Source: Bacillota bacterium
Lineage (GTDB): Bacteria > Bacillota > Clostridia > Christensenellales > Aristaeellaceae
Direction of reading: 5' to 3'
DNA: 64,000 nt
Assembly: GCA_023436585.1 (NCBI GenBank)
Contig: JAEZIN010000011.1
Location: 1-64,000 of the forward strand
Each line of letters starts with the position of its first letter. Position 1 is the first letter of the stretch. The notes beneath the pieces were generated by a model. The model was not told the origin of the DNA, ran no database searches, and saw only the letters and a list, made by a program, of their open reading frames with translations. The position numbers and the translations under genes were made by a program. Shown here one piece after another: positions 45,077 through 53,842 of the stretch.

Positions 45077-45565
45077 ATGCAAAGCCGGGATATTGTCATC
45101 AGCGCCTTGCGGGAATGGAATATTCCCTTTCATCTTCATACACATCAGGCGGCCCATACCATCGACGATTGCCTGTTGATGGATTTCATCACGCCGGATG
45201 TGGTGATCTGCAAAAACATATTCCTATGCAACAGGCAGCTGACGCAGTTCTATCTGATGCTGCTGCATCCCGACAAGCAGTTTCGCACGGCGGAGGTGAG
45301 CAAGGCGCTGGGCGTGTCCCGCCTAAGCTTTGCGCCGGACTCCTATCTTCCCGGGATGCTGGGCCTGATGCCTGGCTCCGTCAGCCCGCTGGGGCTTTTG
45401 TTCGATAAGGAGCACCGCATCACGCTGGTATGTGATGAAAGGATACGGGAATACCCCCGTATCGCATTTCATCCCTGTATCAATACCGAAACCGTGATTT
45501 TTGACAGCATCGATTTTTATGAAAAGGTGCTGCGCCATATCGGCACAGCACCTGTGTGGGTTTGA
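45077..45565 (+). CDS. Prolyl-tRNA editing protein, YbaK/ProX family
   Basis: This 162-aa cytoplasmic protein resembles the free-standing editing domains of the PrdX/ProXp-ala type, which clear Ala-tRNA(Pro). It has FHLHTHQAAHTIDDC, the VICKNIFLCNRQLTQFYL stretch with the catalytic-site Lys, and TPGSVSPLGL-like MPGSVSPLGLLFD near the middle. The ATG at 45077 has ggagg 10 nt upstream; a longer frame from 44966 is rejected. It is a single gene. Confidence 0.88.
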   Translation: MQSRDIVISALREWNIPFHLHTHQAAHTIDDCLLMDFITPDVVICKNIFLCNRQLTQFYLMLLHPDKQFRTAEVSKALGVSRLSFAPDSYLPGMLGLMPGSVSPLGLLFDKEHRITLVCDERIREYPRIAFHPCINTETVIFDSIDFYEKVLRHIGTAPVWV

Positions 45566-45579
45566 TCATTTCAAGCCGG

Positions 45580-46746
45580 TTATTGCAGGAAAGCGGCAGC
45601 CATATAGCCGATCTTGTTGCTGTAGCGGACCTTGACCCAGTCGGACCCTGGAATAAGGACCTCTACCATGGCGCCATCCTTCACCCGGGTGATGACTGTA
45701 GTGTTTGTCATGGAAGGGCCGCTGCGGAGATTGACGAAGGTGCCGTTGGGGTGGTTCACTGTCATCGCCGGCGTGGCGGGCAGGTTGTAGAAGTTAAGGT
45801 AGCTGGACATCATAAAGCCTGTTTTACCCGTGCTGTCCACAGTGACATAGCTCCATTCGCTGCCCTGGCTGAGCACGGTCAAGCGCGTGCCGTTCTTGTA
45901 CTGGCCCAGGACCTTGCCGGTCTGGCTGGCGGTTTCCCGAAGGTACAATACCTGGGTGGTTTTCGGATTTTTGACGACGGCGTACGGCTCCTTGGGGGCT
46001 GATCCGCCGCTGCCGCCGTTTTTCAGGATTCCCTCCTGAAGAAAATCAGTGCTCATATAGCCCTGGTAGCCGTCGATGGATACCTTCCACCAATCGTCGC
46101 CGCGGTTTAACACCATCACGTACCGGCCGCCCTTGAACTGGCGGATGGAGGGGTACTGCATCCCCGGCCCGGACCGAAGGTTCAGGCCTGTGTTGTTGGG
46201 GGTAACGATGGTGGCGATGTCATCGCTGCCGATCATGGCGTCCAGCTTCAAATATTCACCGCGGAAGTAACCTTCCGTGCCGTCCACCGACACGCGGTAC
46301 CAGCCGCCGGATTGCTGACCCAGCACCAGCGCGGGCGTGCCGTCGTAGTAGATGTCCAGCACCTGGGCATTGTAGTTGGGTTCCTTGCGCAGGTTCAAAA
46401 ACTGGGTGGGTTTTGGATTCAAAACGGTGGCGATGGTGGTATATTCGGTGATGCCGCGGCTTAGGAAATTCCGGCTCATGTAGCCTGTTTTTCCATCCGG
46501 GGTGACCACCTTGTACCAATTGCCCGGCGCATCGGATATCTGCATCCATGTGCCGGCGGAGTACGCGCCCAGCCAGGCGCTGCTGGCATTGGGCTCCTTG
46601 CGCAGGTTCAGGCTCGTGGTGTTGTAGATGACTGCAAAATCGGTGGCGGCCAGGGCGGTGGCGCTGGGCAACAGGAGAACCAGAACCAAAACCAGGGCTG
46701 CCCATCTTTTGTGAAGAGGGGACTGGCGTCTGAACAAATTCACCAT
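45580..46746 (-). CDS. Secreted protein with five SH3-like domains
   Basis: This 388-aa protein has a long signal peptide (basic RRQSPLHKR then helix, cleavage near ALA-AT, residue 34). Five bacterial SH3 domains follow, each with LNLRxxP and GYM motifs (for example LNLRKEPNASS, LNLRSGPGMQY, VNLRSGPSMTN). One Gly/Ser-rich linker lies near 245. There is no enzyme domain, so it is probably a peptidoglycan-binding wall protein. The ribosome binding site aaaggaga is good. Confidence 0.88.
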   Translation of the reverse strand: MVNLFRRQSPLHKRWAALVLVLVLLLPSATALAATDFAVIYNTTSLNLRKEPNASSAWLGAYSAGTWMQISDAPGNWYKVVTPDGKTGYMSRNFLSRGITEYTTIATVLNPKPTQFLNLRKEPNYNAQVLDIYYDGTPALVLGQQSGGWYRVSVDGTEGYFRGEYLKLDAMIGSDDIATIVTPNNTGLNLRSGPGMQYPSIRQFKGGRYVMVLNRGDDWWKVSIDGYQGYMSTDFLQEGILKNGGSGGSAPKEPYAVVKNPKTTQVLYLRETASQTGKVLGQYKNGTRLTVLSQGSEWSYVTVDSTGKTGFMMSSYLNFYNLPATPAMTVNHPNGTFVNLRSGPSMTNTTVITRVKDGAMVEVLIPGSDWVKVRYSNKIGYMAAAFLQ

Positions 46747-46791
46747 GATCCGATCTCTCCTTTAGGGGCAATGGACATTTGCCCTTCACCC

Positions 46792-46890
46792 AAAAAACGG
46801 AGCGGGCCATGGATTTATTCCCTGATTCCGGCATATACTGAAGCTTTTACACAGCCGGTGATCAGGGAAGGTCCATGGCCCGCCGTCATA
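46792..46890 (-). terminator. Large hairpin upstream of the SH3 gene
   Basis: Arms gcgggccatgga / tccatggcccgc (46802-46813, 46872-46883) with an inner pair ccctgat / atcaggg. On the minus strand ccgttttttggg follows, making it a terminator of the TlyA/esterase operon. It lies in the 5' region of the SH3 gene. Confidence 0.8.
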
Positions 46891-46907
46891 TGGATTTGCG
46901 GAAAGTA

Positions 46908-47738
46908 TCAGCCCTTTTTGTAGCTGTTAAGCGTCAAAACCTTCTCCACGGCACGATTTGCCGCCCCGCTCAAATTGGTTTCATCCACCCTTTCCCCAAG
47001 CCGTACATGCAGGAAAAATTCCAGCGTGCCCTGGTTGCCGGTGACAGGGCTGTTGGTCACGTTCTGGACATTGATACCGGGCATGGCGTTCAAATCCTGA
47101 ATCAGGCTCATTAACATAGGATAATAGGCGTTTTCGGACAAAATGCCCGTACGCCGGGCCGTGGCATCCTCCACCTCAAACAATGGCTTGACCAGGCACA
47201 CAAGCTCTCCCTGCCCGCCCATGATGCTGGCAAACACCGGCACGGCTTTGCGAAGGGAAAGATAACTCAGGTCTACGCTGGCCAGGTCCGGCCGCAGGGA
47301 CAGGGACAGCAATTTCTCGTCGCTGATGTTTGTCTTTTCCAGATTGACGACTTTTGGATTTTGCCGAAGGCTGCCGGCCAGCTGGCCAAAGCCCACCTCC
47401 ACGGCATAGACAAGCGCCGCCCCGCTTTTTACAAGGCAGTCGGTAAAGCCTCCGGTGCACGCGCCGGCGTCGATGCAAACGCGGCCCTCCGCGCTGATTT
47501 GAAAATCCTGCAGGGCGCCCTGCAGCTTCAAGCCGCCTTTGGCCACATAGGGCAGATCCCTGCCCTTGACCAAAAGAGGTTTGTCGCAGGGAATCAACTG
47601 GGCCGGGCTTGAAATCCTCTCCTGGCCGCAGTACACCTGCCCGCCCAGGAAATAGGGAAAAGCCTCTTCCGCTGTTTGAAAGAAGCCTTCCTCCATCAGC
47701 CTTTCGACGGCTTTCCGCCGCGCAGCCTTATTCTTCAT
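46908..47738 (-). CDS. TlyA-family rRNA 2'-O-methyltransferase
   Basis: This 276-aa protein has an N-terminal S4 RNA-binding domain (about 1-60), then an FtsJ-like methyltransferase domain with the SAM motif CIDAGACTGGFTDCL and the catalytic region DLASVDLSYLSLRK. It methylates ribosomal RNA and is often annotated as hemolysin A. Its start overlaps the esterase gene end by 11 bp, so the two are co-translated. Confidence 0.92.
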   Translation of the reverse strand: MKNKAARRKAVERLMEEGFFQTAEEAFPYFLGGQVYCGQERISSPAQLIPCDKPLLVKGRDLPYVAKGGLKLQGALQDFQISAEGRVCIDAGACTGGFTDCLVKSGAALVYAVEVGFGQLAGSLRQNPKVVNLEKTNISDEKLLSLSLRPDLASVDLSYLSLRKAVPVFASIMGGQGELVCLVKPLFEVEDATARRTGILSENAYYPMLMSLIQDLNAMPGINVQNVTNSPVTGNQGTLEFFLHVRLGERVDETNLSGAANRAVEKVLTLNSYKKG

Positions 47739-48501
47739 GGTCTGTTTCCTTCACGTGGTCCAGGGGCAAAAACGCCAGTACCTTTTGGATATACGCATCC
47801 CAAAAGCCCCATTCATGGGTACCGGGGGACTCCTCATACGTCATGTTGAATGCCTTTTGAAACAGCCGCTTGAACATGCGGTTCCCCTGCAAAAGAAAAT
47901 CCTCTGTTCCGCAGGCCACGTACATCTTCGGCGCCATTTGCGGTTTCTTCGCAAGCTTTTGGGCTAGGGCGAACAGATCATTCCCGCTGCCGATGAATTT
48001 GTCCGGGCTGCCGAAGATGCGGATCAGTTCCTGCATAAATTCTTCCGGCTGCTCCATATGGTATTTGGGGTCCATCTGCAGCGCGCCCGACAGGCTGGCC
48101 ACCGCCGCGTACCTGTCCGGGCAGGATAGCCCCAGCTTCATGGCGCCGTAGCCGCCCATGGACAGCCCGGCCGCGAAACGGTCCTCTCGCTTTGTGGATA
48201 AGTGGAACATGCTCTCGCAGATTTCGGGCAGTTCCTCGGAGATAAAGGTAAAATAGCGGTCGCCTTCGGCCATGTCCGTGTAAAAACTGCGCCCGCCGTC
48301 CGGCATGATAATGGCCAGGGGGTATTTGTCGGCATACCGCTCCACGCTTGTCCGTCGCAGCCATATGGTATGGTTGTCGGACAGGCCGTGCAACAGATAC
48401 AGCGCCGGGTGCGGGCCTTTTGTATTCTGGGGCAGGATCACGTTCATGCCTGTACAGCGGCCCAGCACATGGGAAAAGAATTCGACCTGCAAAAGCGCCA
48501 T
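47728..48501 (-). CDS. Esterase, alpha/beta-hydrolase (PF00756 type)
   Basis: This 257-aa protein of the esterase D / feruloyl esterase type has LYLLHGLSDNHTIW as oxyanion region, the nucleophile Ser in GLSMGGYGA and a likely catalytic His in GTHEWGFWD near the end. There is no signal peptide, so it acts inside the cell, perhaps on acetyl or feruloyl esters of imported sugars (inference). The ATG at 48501 has gggaggcg upstream. Confidence 0.9.
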   Translation of the reverse strand: MALLQVEFFSHVLGRCTGMNVILPQNTKGPHPALYLLHGLSDNHTIWLRRTSVERYADKYPLAIIMPDGGRSFYTDMAEGDRYFTFISEELPEICESMFHLSTKREDRFAAGLSMGGYGAMKLGLSCPDRYAAVASLSGALQMDPKYHMEQPEEFMQELIRIFGSPDKFIGSGNDLFALAQKLAKKPQMAPKMYVACGTEDFLLQGNRMFKRLFQKAFNMTYEESPGTHEWGFWDAYIQKVLAFLPLDHVKETDHEE

Positions 48502-48643
48502 CAAAACGCCTCCCAATTCATTTTCCCCATTATACCACGGCAGGGGGAAGCCGCAAGGGGAAAGGTACGCATTTGCGCCCGCCTACTTGAACGTATACGC
48601 ATCGTGTGCTATCCTTAAGCAAAGTGCGGACAAGGAGCAAGCC

Positions 48644-49891
48644 ATGCGCCTCACCTACAAGCATACCCTCCTATCCAGTTACCTGGGGTACGTGACCCAG
48701 GCCATCGTCAACAACCTGGCACCCCTGCTTTTTCTTACCTTCCAAAGGGAATGGAACGTGTCGCTTTCGGATGTGGCGCTTTTGATCTCCCTGAACTTTA
48801 CCATTCAGATTGTGGTGGACCTGATTGCCTCCGCTTTTGCGGACAGGATCGGCTACCGGGCCGTGGCGGCTATTGCCCACGCCTTTTGCGTGGCCGGCCT
48901 TCTGGGTATGGGTATATTCCCTCGAATCTTCGCCAGCCCTTTTGCCGGGCTGATTGCCGCCGCCTGTTTGAACGCCGTGGGCGGCGGGCTGATTGAGGTC
49001 ATCATCAGCCCCATTGTGGAATCGCTGCCCGGCGACAAAAAGGCATCGGCCATGAGCCTTCTGCATTCCTTTTATTGCTGGGGCCACGTGGCGGTGGTGG
49101 TTTTGTCCACGGTGTTTTTTTCGCTGTTTGGCGTTGCACGCTGGCCGTACCTGGCCATGGCCTGGGCTGCGGTACCGCTGTTGAACTTCTTTCTCTTTTT
49201 GAAGGTGCCGCTGCGGTCCCTGAACGATCATGCCGCGGAGAGGCACCCGGACGCGAAAAGCAAGAAGCGGTATTTGCTGCTGCTGTTCCTCTTGATGATG
49301 GTTTGCGCGGGAGCGGCGGAACAGGCCATGTCCCAGTGGGCTTCCCTGTTTGCGGAAGCCGGGCTCCATGTTTCCAAAACGGTTGGCGATTTGCTTGGAC
49401 CTTGCCTGTTCGCCATTTTGATGGGTTTCAGTAGGGTGATTTATGGCGTGATGGGCTCCAGGCTGCATCTGGAGAAGTCACTGCTTTTCACCAGCGTGCT
49501 GTGTATTGCAAGCTATCTCATGGCCGTTTTTTCCCCGAATCCTCTGTTGGCCCTGCTGGGTTGCGGCCTGTGCGGCTTTTCCGTGGGGCTTATGTGGCCT
49601 GGCACCTTCAGCCTGGCCGCCAGGCATTACCCTCATGGCGGCACAGCCATGTTCGCCTTCCTGGCCCTGGCCGGGGATGTGGGCTGTTCCGCCGGCCCAG
49701 GCCTTGTCGGCACGGTCTCCAATGCCGTAAAAGCCGGCGCGCAAACACCGTTGGGGAGTTGGCTGCCCGGCCTTGGCGCAACGGAGGCGGGCCTCAAATC
49801 CGGCCTTCTCCTGGCTATCGTATTCCCGCTGGCCATGCTGGCCGGCGTAAGCCTTTTATGGAAGAATACATGCAAAAAGAAAGAAGGGTGA
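48644..49891 (+). CDS. Major facilitator superfamily transporter
   Basis: This 415-aa integral membrane protein has 12 predicted helices. The first loop motif is ADRIGYR between helices 2 and 3. A second-half repeat with SRVIYGVMGSRL marks the internal symmetry. It resembles the FucP/sugar-MFS group, but the substrate is not known. The ATG at 48644 has aaggag 6 nt before it; an in-frame start 340 bp upstream overlaps the divergent esterase gene and is rejected. It is followed by the reductase gene after 4 nt. Confidence 0.9.
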   Translation: MRLTYKHTLLSSYLGYVTQAIVNNLAPLLFLTFQREWNVSLSDVALLISLNFTIQIVVDLIASAFADRIGYRAVAAIAHAFCVAGLLGMGIFPRIFASPFAGLIAAACLNAVGGGLIEVIISPIVESLPGDKKASAMSLLHSFYCWGHVAVVVLSTVFFSLFGVARWPYLAMAWAAVPLLNFFLFLKVPLRSLNDHAAERHPDAKSKKRYLLLLFLLMMVCAGAAEQAMSQWASLFAEAGLHVSKTVGDLLGPCLFAILMGFSRVIYGVMGSRLHLEKSLLFTSVLCIASYLMAVFSPNPLLALLGCGLCGFSVGLMWPGTFSLAARHYPHGGTAMFAFLALAGDVGCSAGPGLVGTVSNAVKAGAQTPLGSWLPGLGATEAGLKSGLLLAIVFPLAMLAGVSLLWKNTCKKKEG

Positions 49892-49895
49892 AGGT

Positions 49896-51047
49896 ATGCG
49901 TTATAACAGGCTGGGGGCAACAAAGCTTCATGTCAGCGAGGTCGGGCTGGGCTGCGAGCATCTGGAAAACAAGGAGGAGTCCATCGTCCGCGATGTGGTC
50001 TGCGAGGCGGTGGACCATGGCATCAACGTCATGGATGTGTTCATGGCCGAGCCCAACGTGCGCACCTATATCGGCAACGCGCTCAAGGGCCGCCGGGACA
50101 AGGTGATTTTGCAGGGTCATGTTGGCGCTGCCAGGGAAAACGGGCAGTATCTTCGCACCAGGGATATCGCCATTACCAAGACATATTTCGAAGATTTCAT
50201 GACGCGCCTTCAAACCGATTATGTGGACATCGGCATGCTGCACTTCATCGACACCGTGGAAGACTGGGAAACGGTCCTTCATGGTCCGGTGATGGAATAC
50301 GTGCAGGAGCTCAAGCGCAAGGGCGTTATCCGCGCGGTGGGCATGAGTTCCCATAACGCGCCGGTGTCCTTAATGGCCGTGCAGTCCGGCTTGATAGATG
50401 TTTTGATGTTCTCCCTGAACCCGGCTTTTGACCTCCTGCCGGAAAGCATGGATCTGGAGTCCCTCTTCAAAAAGGACAGTTACCAAGAGAAGAACCTGCT
50501 GGGCATGAACCCTGTTAGGGAGTTGCTGTACAGAACGTGCGAGGAAAGCGGTGTGGGGATCACCGTCATGAAAGGGTTTGGCGGCGGCTCGCTGCTCCAT
50601 GGTGATTCCTCGCCCTTCCGCGTGGCATTGACGCCGGTGCAGCTGATACAGTATGCCCTGACCAGGCCCGGCGTAGGGAGCGTGCTGGTGGGCTGCAGGA
50701 CGCCCGATGAGGTCCGTCAGGCTGTGGCGTTTGAAAGCGCCGCCGCGGAGGAAAAGGATTATTCCGTAGTCCTGGGCGCCGCGGATGCTTACGCCATGAC
50801 AGGCCGCTGCATGTACTGCAACCATTGCCTGCCCTGCCCCCAGAGCATTGATATCGCGCAGGTGAACAAGTATTTTGATCTGGTTTCCGGCAAGGACCAG
50901 GTGCCCGATTCCATCCTCGGGCATTACGGCGCCTTATCCGCCTACGCCGGTGATTGCATCGAATGCGGCCAGTGCGAGGAGAGGTGCCCCTTCTCCGTAC
51001 CCGTCACAAAGCGCATGAAGGAAGCGCATGCCATCTTTGGAAGATAA
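49896..51047 (+). CDS. Aldo/keto reductase-like protein with two [4Fe-4S] motifs
   Basis: This 383-aa protein has an aldo/keto reductase barrel to about 290, then a ferredoxin-like tail with CMYCNHCLPCP (from residue 305) and CIECGQCEERCP (from about 354), enough for two [4Fe-4S] clusters. The family's catalytic Tyr position falls at Glu52 (DVFMAEP) and the Lys position at about Gln73 (VILQGHVG), so both seem missing, while His116 (MLHFID) is kept. It may be a redox partner rather than a normal reductase. It is coupled to the MFS gene. Confidence 0.87.
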   Translation: MRYNRLGATKLHVSEVGLGCEHLENKEESIVRDVVCEAVDHGINVMDVFMAEPNVRTYIGNALKGRRDKVILQGHVGAARENGQYLRTRDIAITKTYFEDFMTRLQTDYVDIGMLHFIDTVEDWETVLHGPVMEYVQELKRKGVIRAVGMSSHNAPVSLMAVQSGLIDVLMFSLNPAFDLLPESMDLESLFKKDSYQEKNLLGMNPVRELLYRTCEESGVGITVMKGFGGGSLLHGDSSPFRVALTPVQLIQYALTRPGVGSVLVGCRTPDEVRQAVAFESAAAEEKDYSVVLGAADAYAMTGRCMYCNHCLPCPQSIDIAQVNKYFDLVSGKDQVPDSILGHYGALSAYAGDCIECGQCEERCPFSVPVTKRMKEAHAIFGR

Positions 51048-51061
51048 CCAGGTTTTCCGTG

Positions 51062-51100
51062 CAGCGCGGCAGCCTTTGGCTGGCCGCGCTGTTTTCTGTT
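51062..51100 (+). terminator. Terminator after the MFS/reductase operon
   Basis: Stem cagcgcggc / gccgcgctg, extended inside by agcc/ggct, followed by ttttctgttt. Confidence 0.85.
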
Positions 51101-51140
51101 TCGTCATTTTTTATTATTTTTTCCATAAGCGCCCAATATC

Positions 51141-51169
51141 TTGACATTATTTAGATACATGGTTATGAT
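51141..51169 (+). promoter_or_regulatory. Promoter of the EAL-domain gene
   Basis: TTGACA (51141-51146), 17 bp, TATGAT (51164-51169), close to consensus. The leader to the ATG is about 120 nt. I looked for a c-di-GMP riboswitch there and saw none. Confidence 0.8.
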
Positions 51170-51292
51170 AACTCAAGGGTATGGTACGTAAAACAGCATG
51201 CATACACAAAAGCAACAGCGGGATTCCCTTTAATTCTGCGCGGGGGAATACGGCAAATTATCTTATTGCTTCCCTGCGCCAAGGAGACCGAT

Positions 51293-53542
51293 ATGTTCAT
51301 GGCAAAGCCGGGCTTGCGGCGCTTTAGGAACCAGGCAGTGCTTCCATTGATCATTTCCTTGATTTTGGTGATCACGGGTTACCTCATCTTCAGCGACATA
51401 GAGAAATATTATTACCGCCGTGTGGAGGCGGAAGCGCAGCGTTTTGCGCAAAGCTATGCCAACAGCCTCAAGACGGCGATAGAGGCATCCGGCATTGTCA
51501 ACAAGCTGCTGACGGAAAAGCTGATGGCTGCCGGCGAGGTGGCTGCCAATCTGGAGGAGAACCAAAGCAACGAAGCGCTGGCGCGGCTGGCGCTGGCCTT
51601 GCGCGTGGATGAGATTTATTCGTTTGATAGTCAGGGCGTCATTCAGTATTCCAGCAACGGGAGGTTTATAGGCTGGAAGGCAACAGGGGGCCATCTTGCT
51701 TACAGCTTTCTTCAAAGCGGCAGCGATAGCCTCCTGGAGGATATGCGCCTGGATTCAAGTTCGGGAAACTATTACAAGTACGGTTATTTCAAGGGCCGAA
51801 GCGGCTGCATGGTGCAAATCGGCGTGCTGGCCCAGACCATTAATGATTTCCTTGGCAGCTTTGATACAAAGCGCATGCTTCGTGAAATGGAAGCGGACCC
51901 CAATATTGCAAGCGCCAGCTTTTTGAGTGCCGATTTGGCGGCAGGGCCGGGTACGATCGGCGGCGAAGCCGGGACCGCATATCAGGGGCAGTGGTACCGT
52001 GTATCGCTTCCCGTCTATGTCGACAGCCGGTTGGCAGGCACGCTGATATTGGATTATGATTTGGCGGATACAAAAACCCTTATCTGGAATATAAGCTTCA
52101 TTGGTCTGGCGGCGCTTTTGTGCATTTATCTTCTGATGCTGGGCATCAGCTTGATCAATTATAAAAAGAACAAGCGCCTGACCCATTTTGCCTATCATGA
52201 TCCGCTGACAGACCTGCCCAACAAGCGCTGCCTGCAGGAAGCCCTCCGCGAGGACACGGACAGCATAAGCAGGGACAGGCGTGCCCTGCTCTTGGTAAAC
52301 TACAGAAACTTCAAGCAGATCAACATGCTTTTCGGGTACCAGTACGGCGAAAATGTGATCAAAGACCTATCCGTGCGGCTGATAGCGCTGTGCACCGGCG
52401 CATACCGCCTGTTTCATCTGTCCTCCGACCGGTTCGCCATTTATGTCACAGGCTATCAGGGCCGGGAAGAGTTATCGGCGCTTTGCCTGAAGATTATGGA
52501 TGCGCTCAAGGCGGCACTGTCTTTCAAGACCATCGGCGGGAACATCGGCGTGGTGGAGGCGGCGTACTTCAAAAGCGATTTGGAGAAGCTGCTCAAATAT
52601 GCCATGCTGGCCGGGGAGCATGTCAGCGCCAGAGAGCTGTTCGGGTTCGGCTTTTACTCCAGTGAGATGGAGGCAAAGCTTCAAAGAGAGGATGACATTG
52701 AAAAGGAGCTTTTGTCCGCTGCCAAAGATCAGGCGGAGGGCGGGCTGTATTTGATGTATCAGCCCATCTTGCGCCTGGCGACGGAAAAGGTCTGCGGCCT
52801 GGAGGCGCTGGCCAGGCTGAAAAGCAAAAGGCTGGGGGATGTGCCGCCGGCGGAGTTTATCCCCATTGCGGAAAAATCCCAGCTCATCGTGCCCCTGGGC
52901 CGCAAGATACTCATGGATGCCTGTCAGTTTCTCAAAAGGCTGGAAGCGGCCGGGCATGACGGAATCGTTGTTTCCGTGAACATATCCGCCGTACAGCTGA
53001 TGCGGGATGATTTTGTGCCGGATATTTTGAAGATCGCCGGGCAGGCAGGGGTGAACCTGCGCTGTCTTGGCATTGAAATCACCGAATCCACCTTTGCCGA
53101 CAGGGTCGATGAAGTCAATGCCAAGCTGTCTGCATTGAAATCCCATGGCATACATATTGCCATCGATGATTTCGGAACGGGCTATTCCTCCCTGGCCAGG
53201 GAAAGAGACCTGGATGTCAATTGCCTGAAGATTGACAGGTCGTTTATCGTCAAGCTGTCCGAGCTTCATCCCGACAAGGCCATTTCGGGAGACATCATCT
53301 CCATGGCCCACCGGCTGGGACATGAGGTGGTGGCGGAGGGCGTGGAGGACTTGAGGCAGAAAGATTACCTTGTGCAAAACGGCTGCGATTGCGTGCAGGG
53401 GTATTTGTACAGCCGTCCCCTGATGCCGGAGGATGCGCTGGCCTTGCTGGACGCGGGGGCTGGCCGCACGGCGGCTGCGCCGCTTGAGATTGCGGAACCG
53501 GAATGTGTGAAGCCCCGGCAGCAGCTTTCCATACAAATGTAG
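51293..53542 (+). CDS. Membrane c-di-GMP phosphodiesterase, degenerate GGDEF plus EAL
   Basis: This 749-aa protein has membrane helices at about 17-35 and 264-288 flanking an extracytoplasmic sensor of about 225 aa. A GGDEF domain (about 290-460) has its signature changed to SSDRF, so it should make no c-di-GMP. The EAL domain (about 473-725) keeps EAL (504-506), VNISAVQL, EITES, IDDFGTGYSS, LKIDRSF and EGVED, all needed for c-di-GMP hydrolysis. The ATG at 51293 has aaggag 6 nt upstream. It is a single gene with its own promoter. Confidence 0.92.
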   Translation: MFMAKPGLRRFRNQAVLPLIISLILVITGYLIFSDIEKYYYRRVEAEAQRFAQSYANSLKTAIEASGIVNKLLTEKLMAAGEVAANLEENQSNEALARLALALRVDEIYSFDSQGVIQYSSNGRFIGWKATGGHLAYSFLQSGSDSLLEDMRLDSSSGNYYKYGYFKGRSGCMVQIGVLAQTINDFLGSFDTKRMLREMEADPNIASASFLSADLAAGPGTIGGEAGTAYQGQWYRVSLPVYVDSRLAGTLILDYDLADTKTLIWNISFIGLAALLCIYLLMLGISLINYKKNKRLTHFAYHDPLTDLPNKRCLQEALREDTDSISRDRRALLLVNYRNFKQINMLFGYQYGENVIKDLSVRLIALCTGAYRLFHLSSDRFAIYVTGYQGREELSALCLKIMDALKAALSFKTIGGNIGVVEAAYFKSDLEKLLKYAMLAGEHVSARELFGFGFYSSEMEAKLQREDDIEKELLSAAKDQAEGGLYLMYQPILRLATEKVCGLEALARLKSKRLGDVPPAEFIPIAEKSQLIVPLGRKILMDACQFLKRLEAAGHDGIVVSVNISAVQLMRDDFVPDILKIAGQAGVNLRCLGIEITESTFADRVDEVNAKLSALKSHGIHIAIDDFGTGYSSLARERDLDVNCLKIDRSFIVKLSELHPDKAISGDIISMAHRLGHEVVAEGVEDLRQKDYLVQNGCDCVQGYLYSRPLMPEDALALLDAGAGRTAAAPLEIAEPECVKPRQQLSIQM

Positions 53543-53623
53543 GAGCTTGATATTGTGCTGGGGATATAATGCCTATTAGCATTTATCCGCGACGGATACC
53601 ACCCAATTCCTGCTGCCCATATA

Positions 53624-53748
53624 CAGGGCAGTCTCATGTAAGACTTTATACCTAAAAGAGAAGATGGCCCCCGAAGGTTTCCAAAGGGCGATCGGAAAGC
53701 CCTTCGGTCGCCCCCGCAGGGGCGAAATTCCTATCCCCTGCTGCCCTG
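53624..53748. repeat. Foldback intergenic element, copy 4 (divergent)
   Basis: The core at 53670-53726 matches the other copies. Its second hairpin reads tcgcccc/ggggcga (53708-53725) instead of tcgcgtc/gacgcga: two base pairs changed on both sides with pairing kept. The outer arms cagggcag/ctgccctg (53624-53631, 53741-53748) are unrelated to those of copies 1-3. It lies between two genes on the same strand, just before the symporter promoter. The rest of 53543-53842 shows no other gene. Confidence 0.85.
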
Positions 53749-53761
53749 TCCTTCCCCGCTG

Positions 53762-53790
53762 TGGACAACCTTTCGAGCAAGCTATATAAT
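53762..53790 (+). promoter_or_regulatory. Promoter of the symporter-GH105 operon
   Basis: TGGACA (53762-53767), 17-bp spacer, TATAAT (53785-53790). It sets the symporter start at 53843 rather than at an in-frame ATG within the promoter. Confidence 0.8.
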
Positions 53791-53842
53791 GATAACAGCT
53801 TGCATATGCCGGAAAAATGGATACGAAAGGCGCGGTGGCACC

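Noticed and set aside
51170..51292. Possible c-di-GMP riboswitch before the EAL gene
   Set aside because: The leader lacks the conserved riboswitch sequence blocks; only generic GC-rich stretches are present.
53670..53726. CRISPR repeat as explanation of the four-copy core
   Set aside because: The copies are 7-10 kb apart, not regularly spaced, have no spacers between them, and no cas genes are present.
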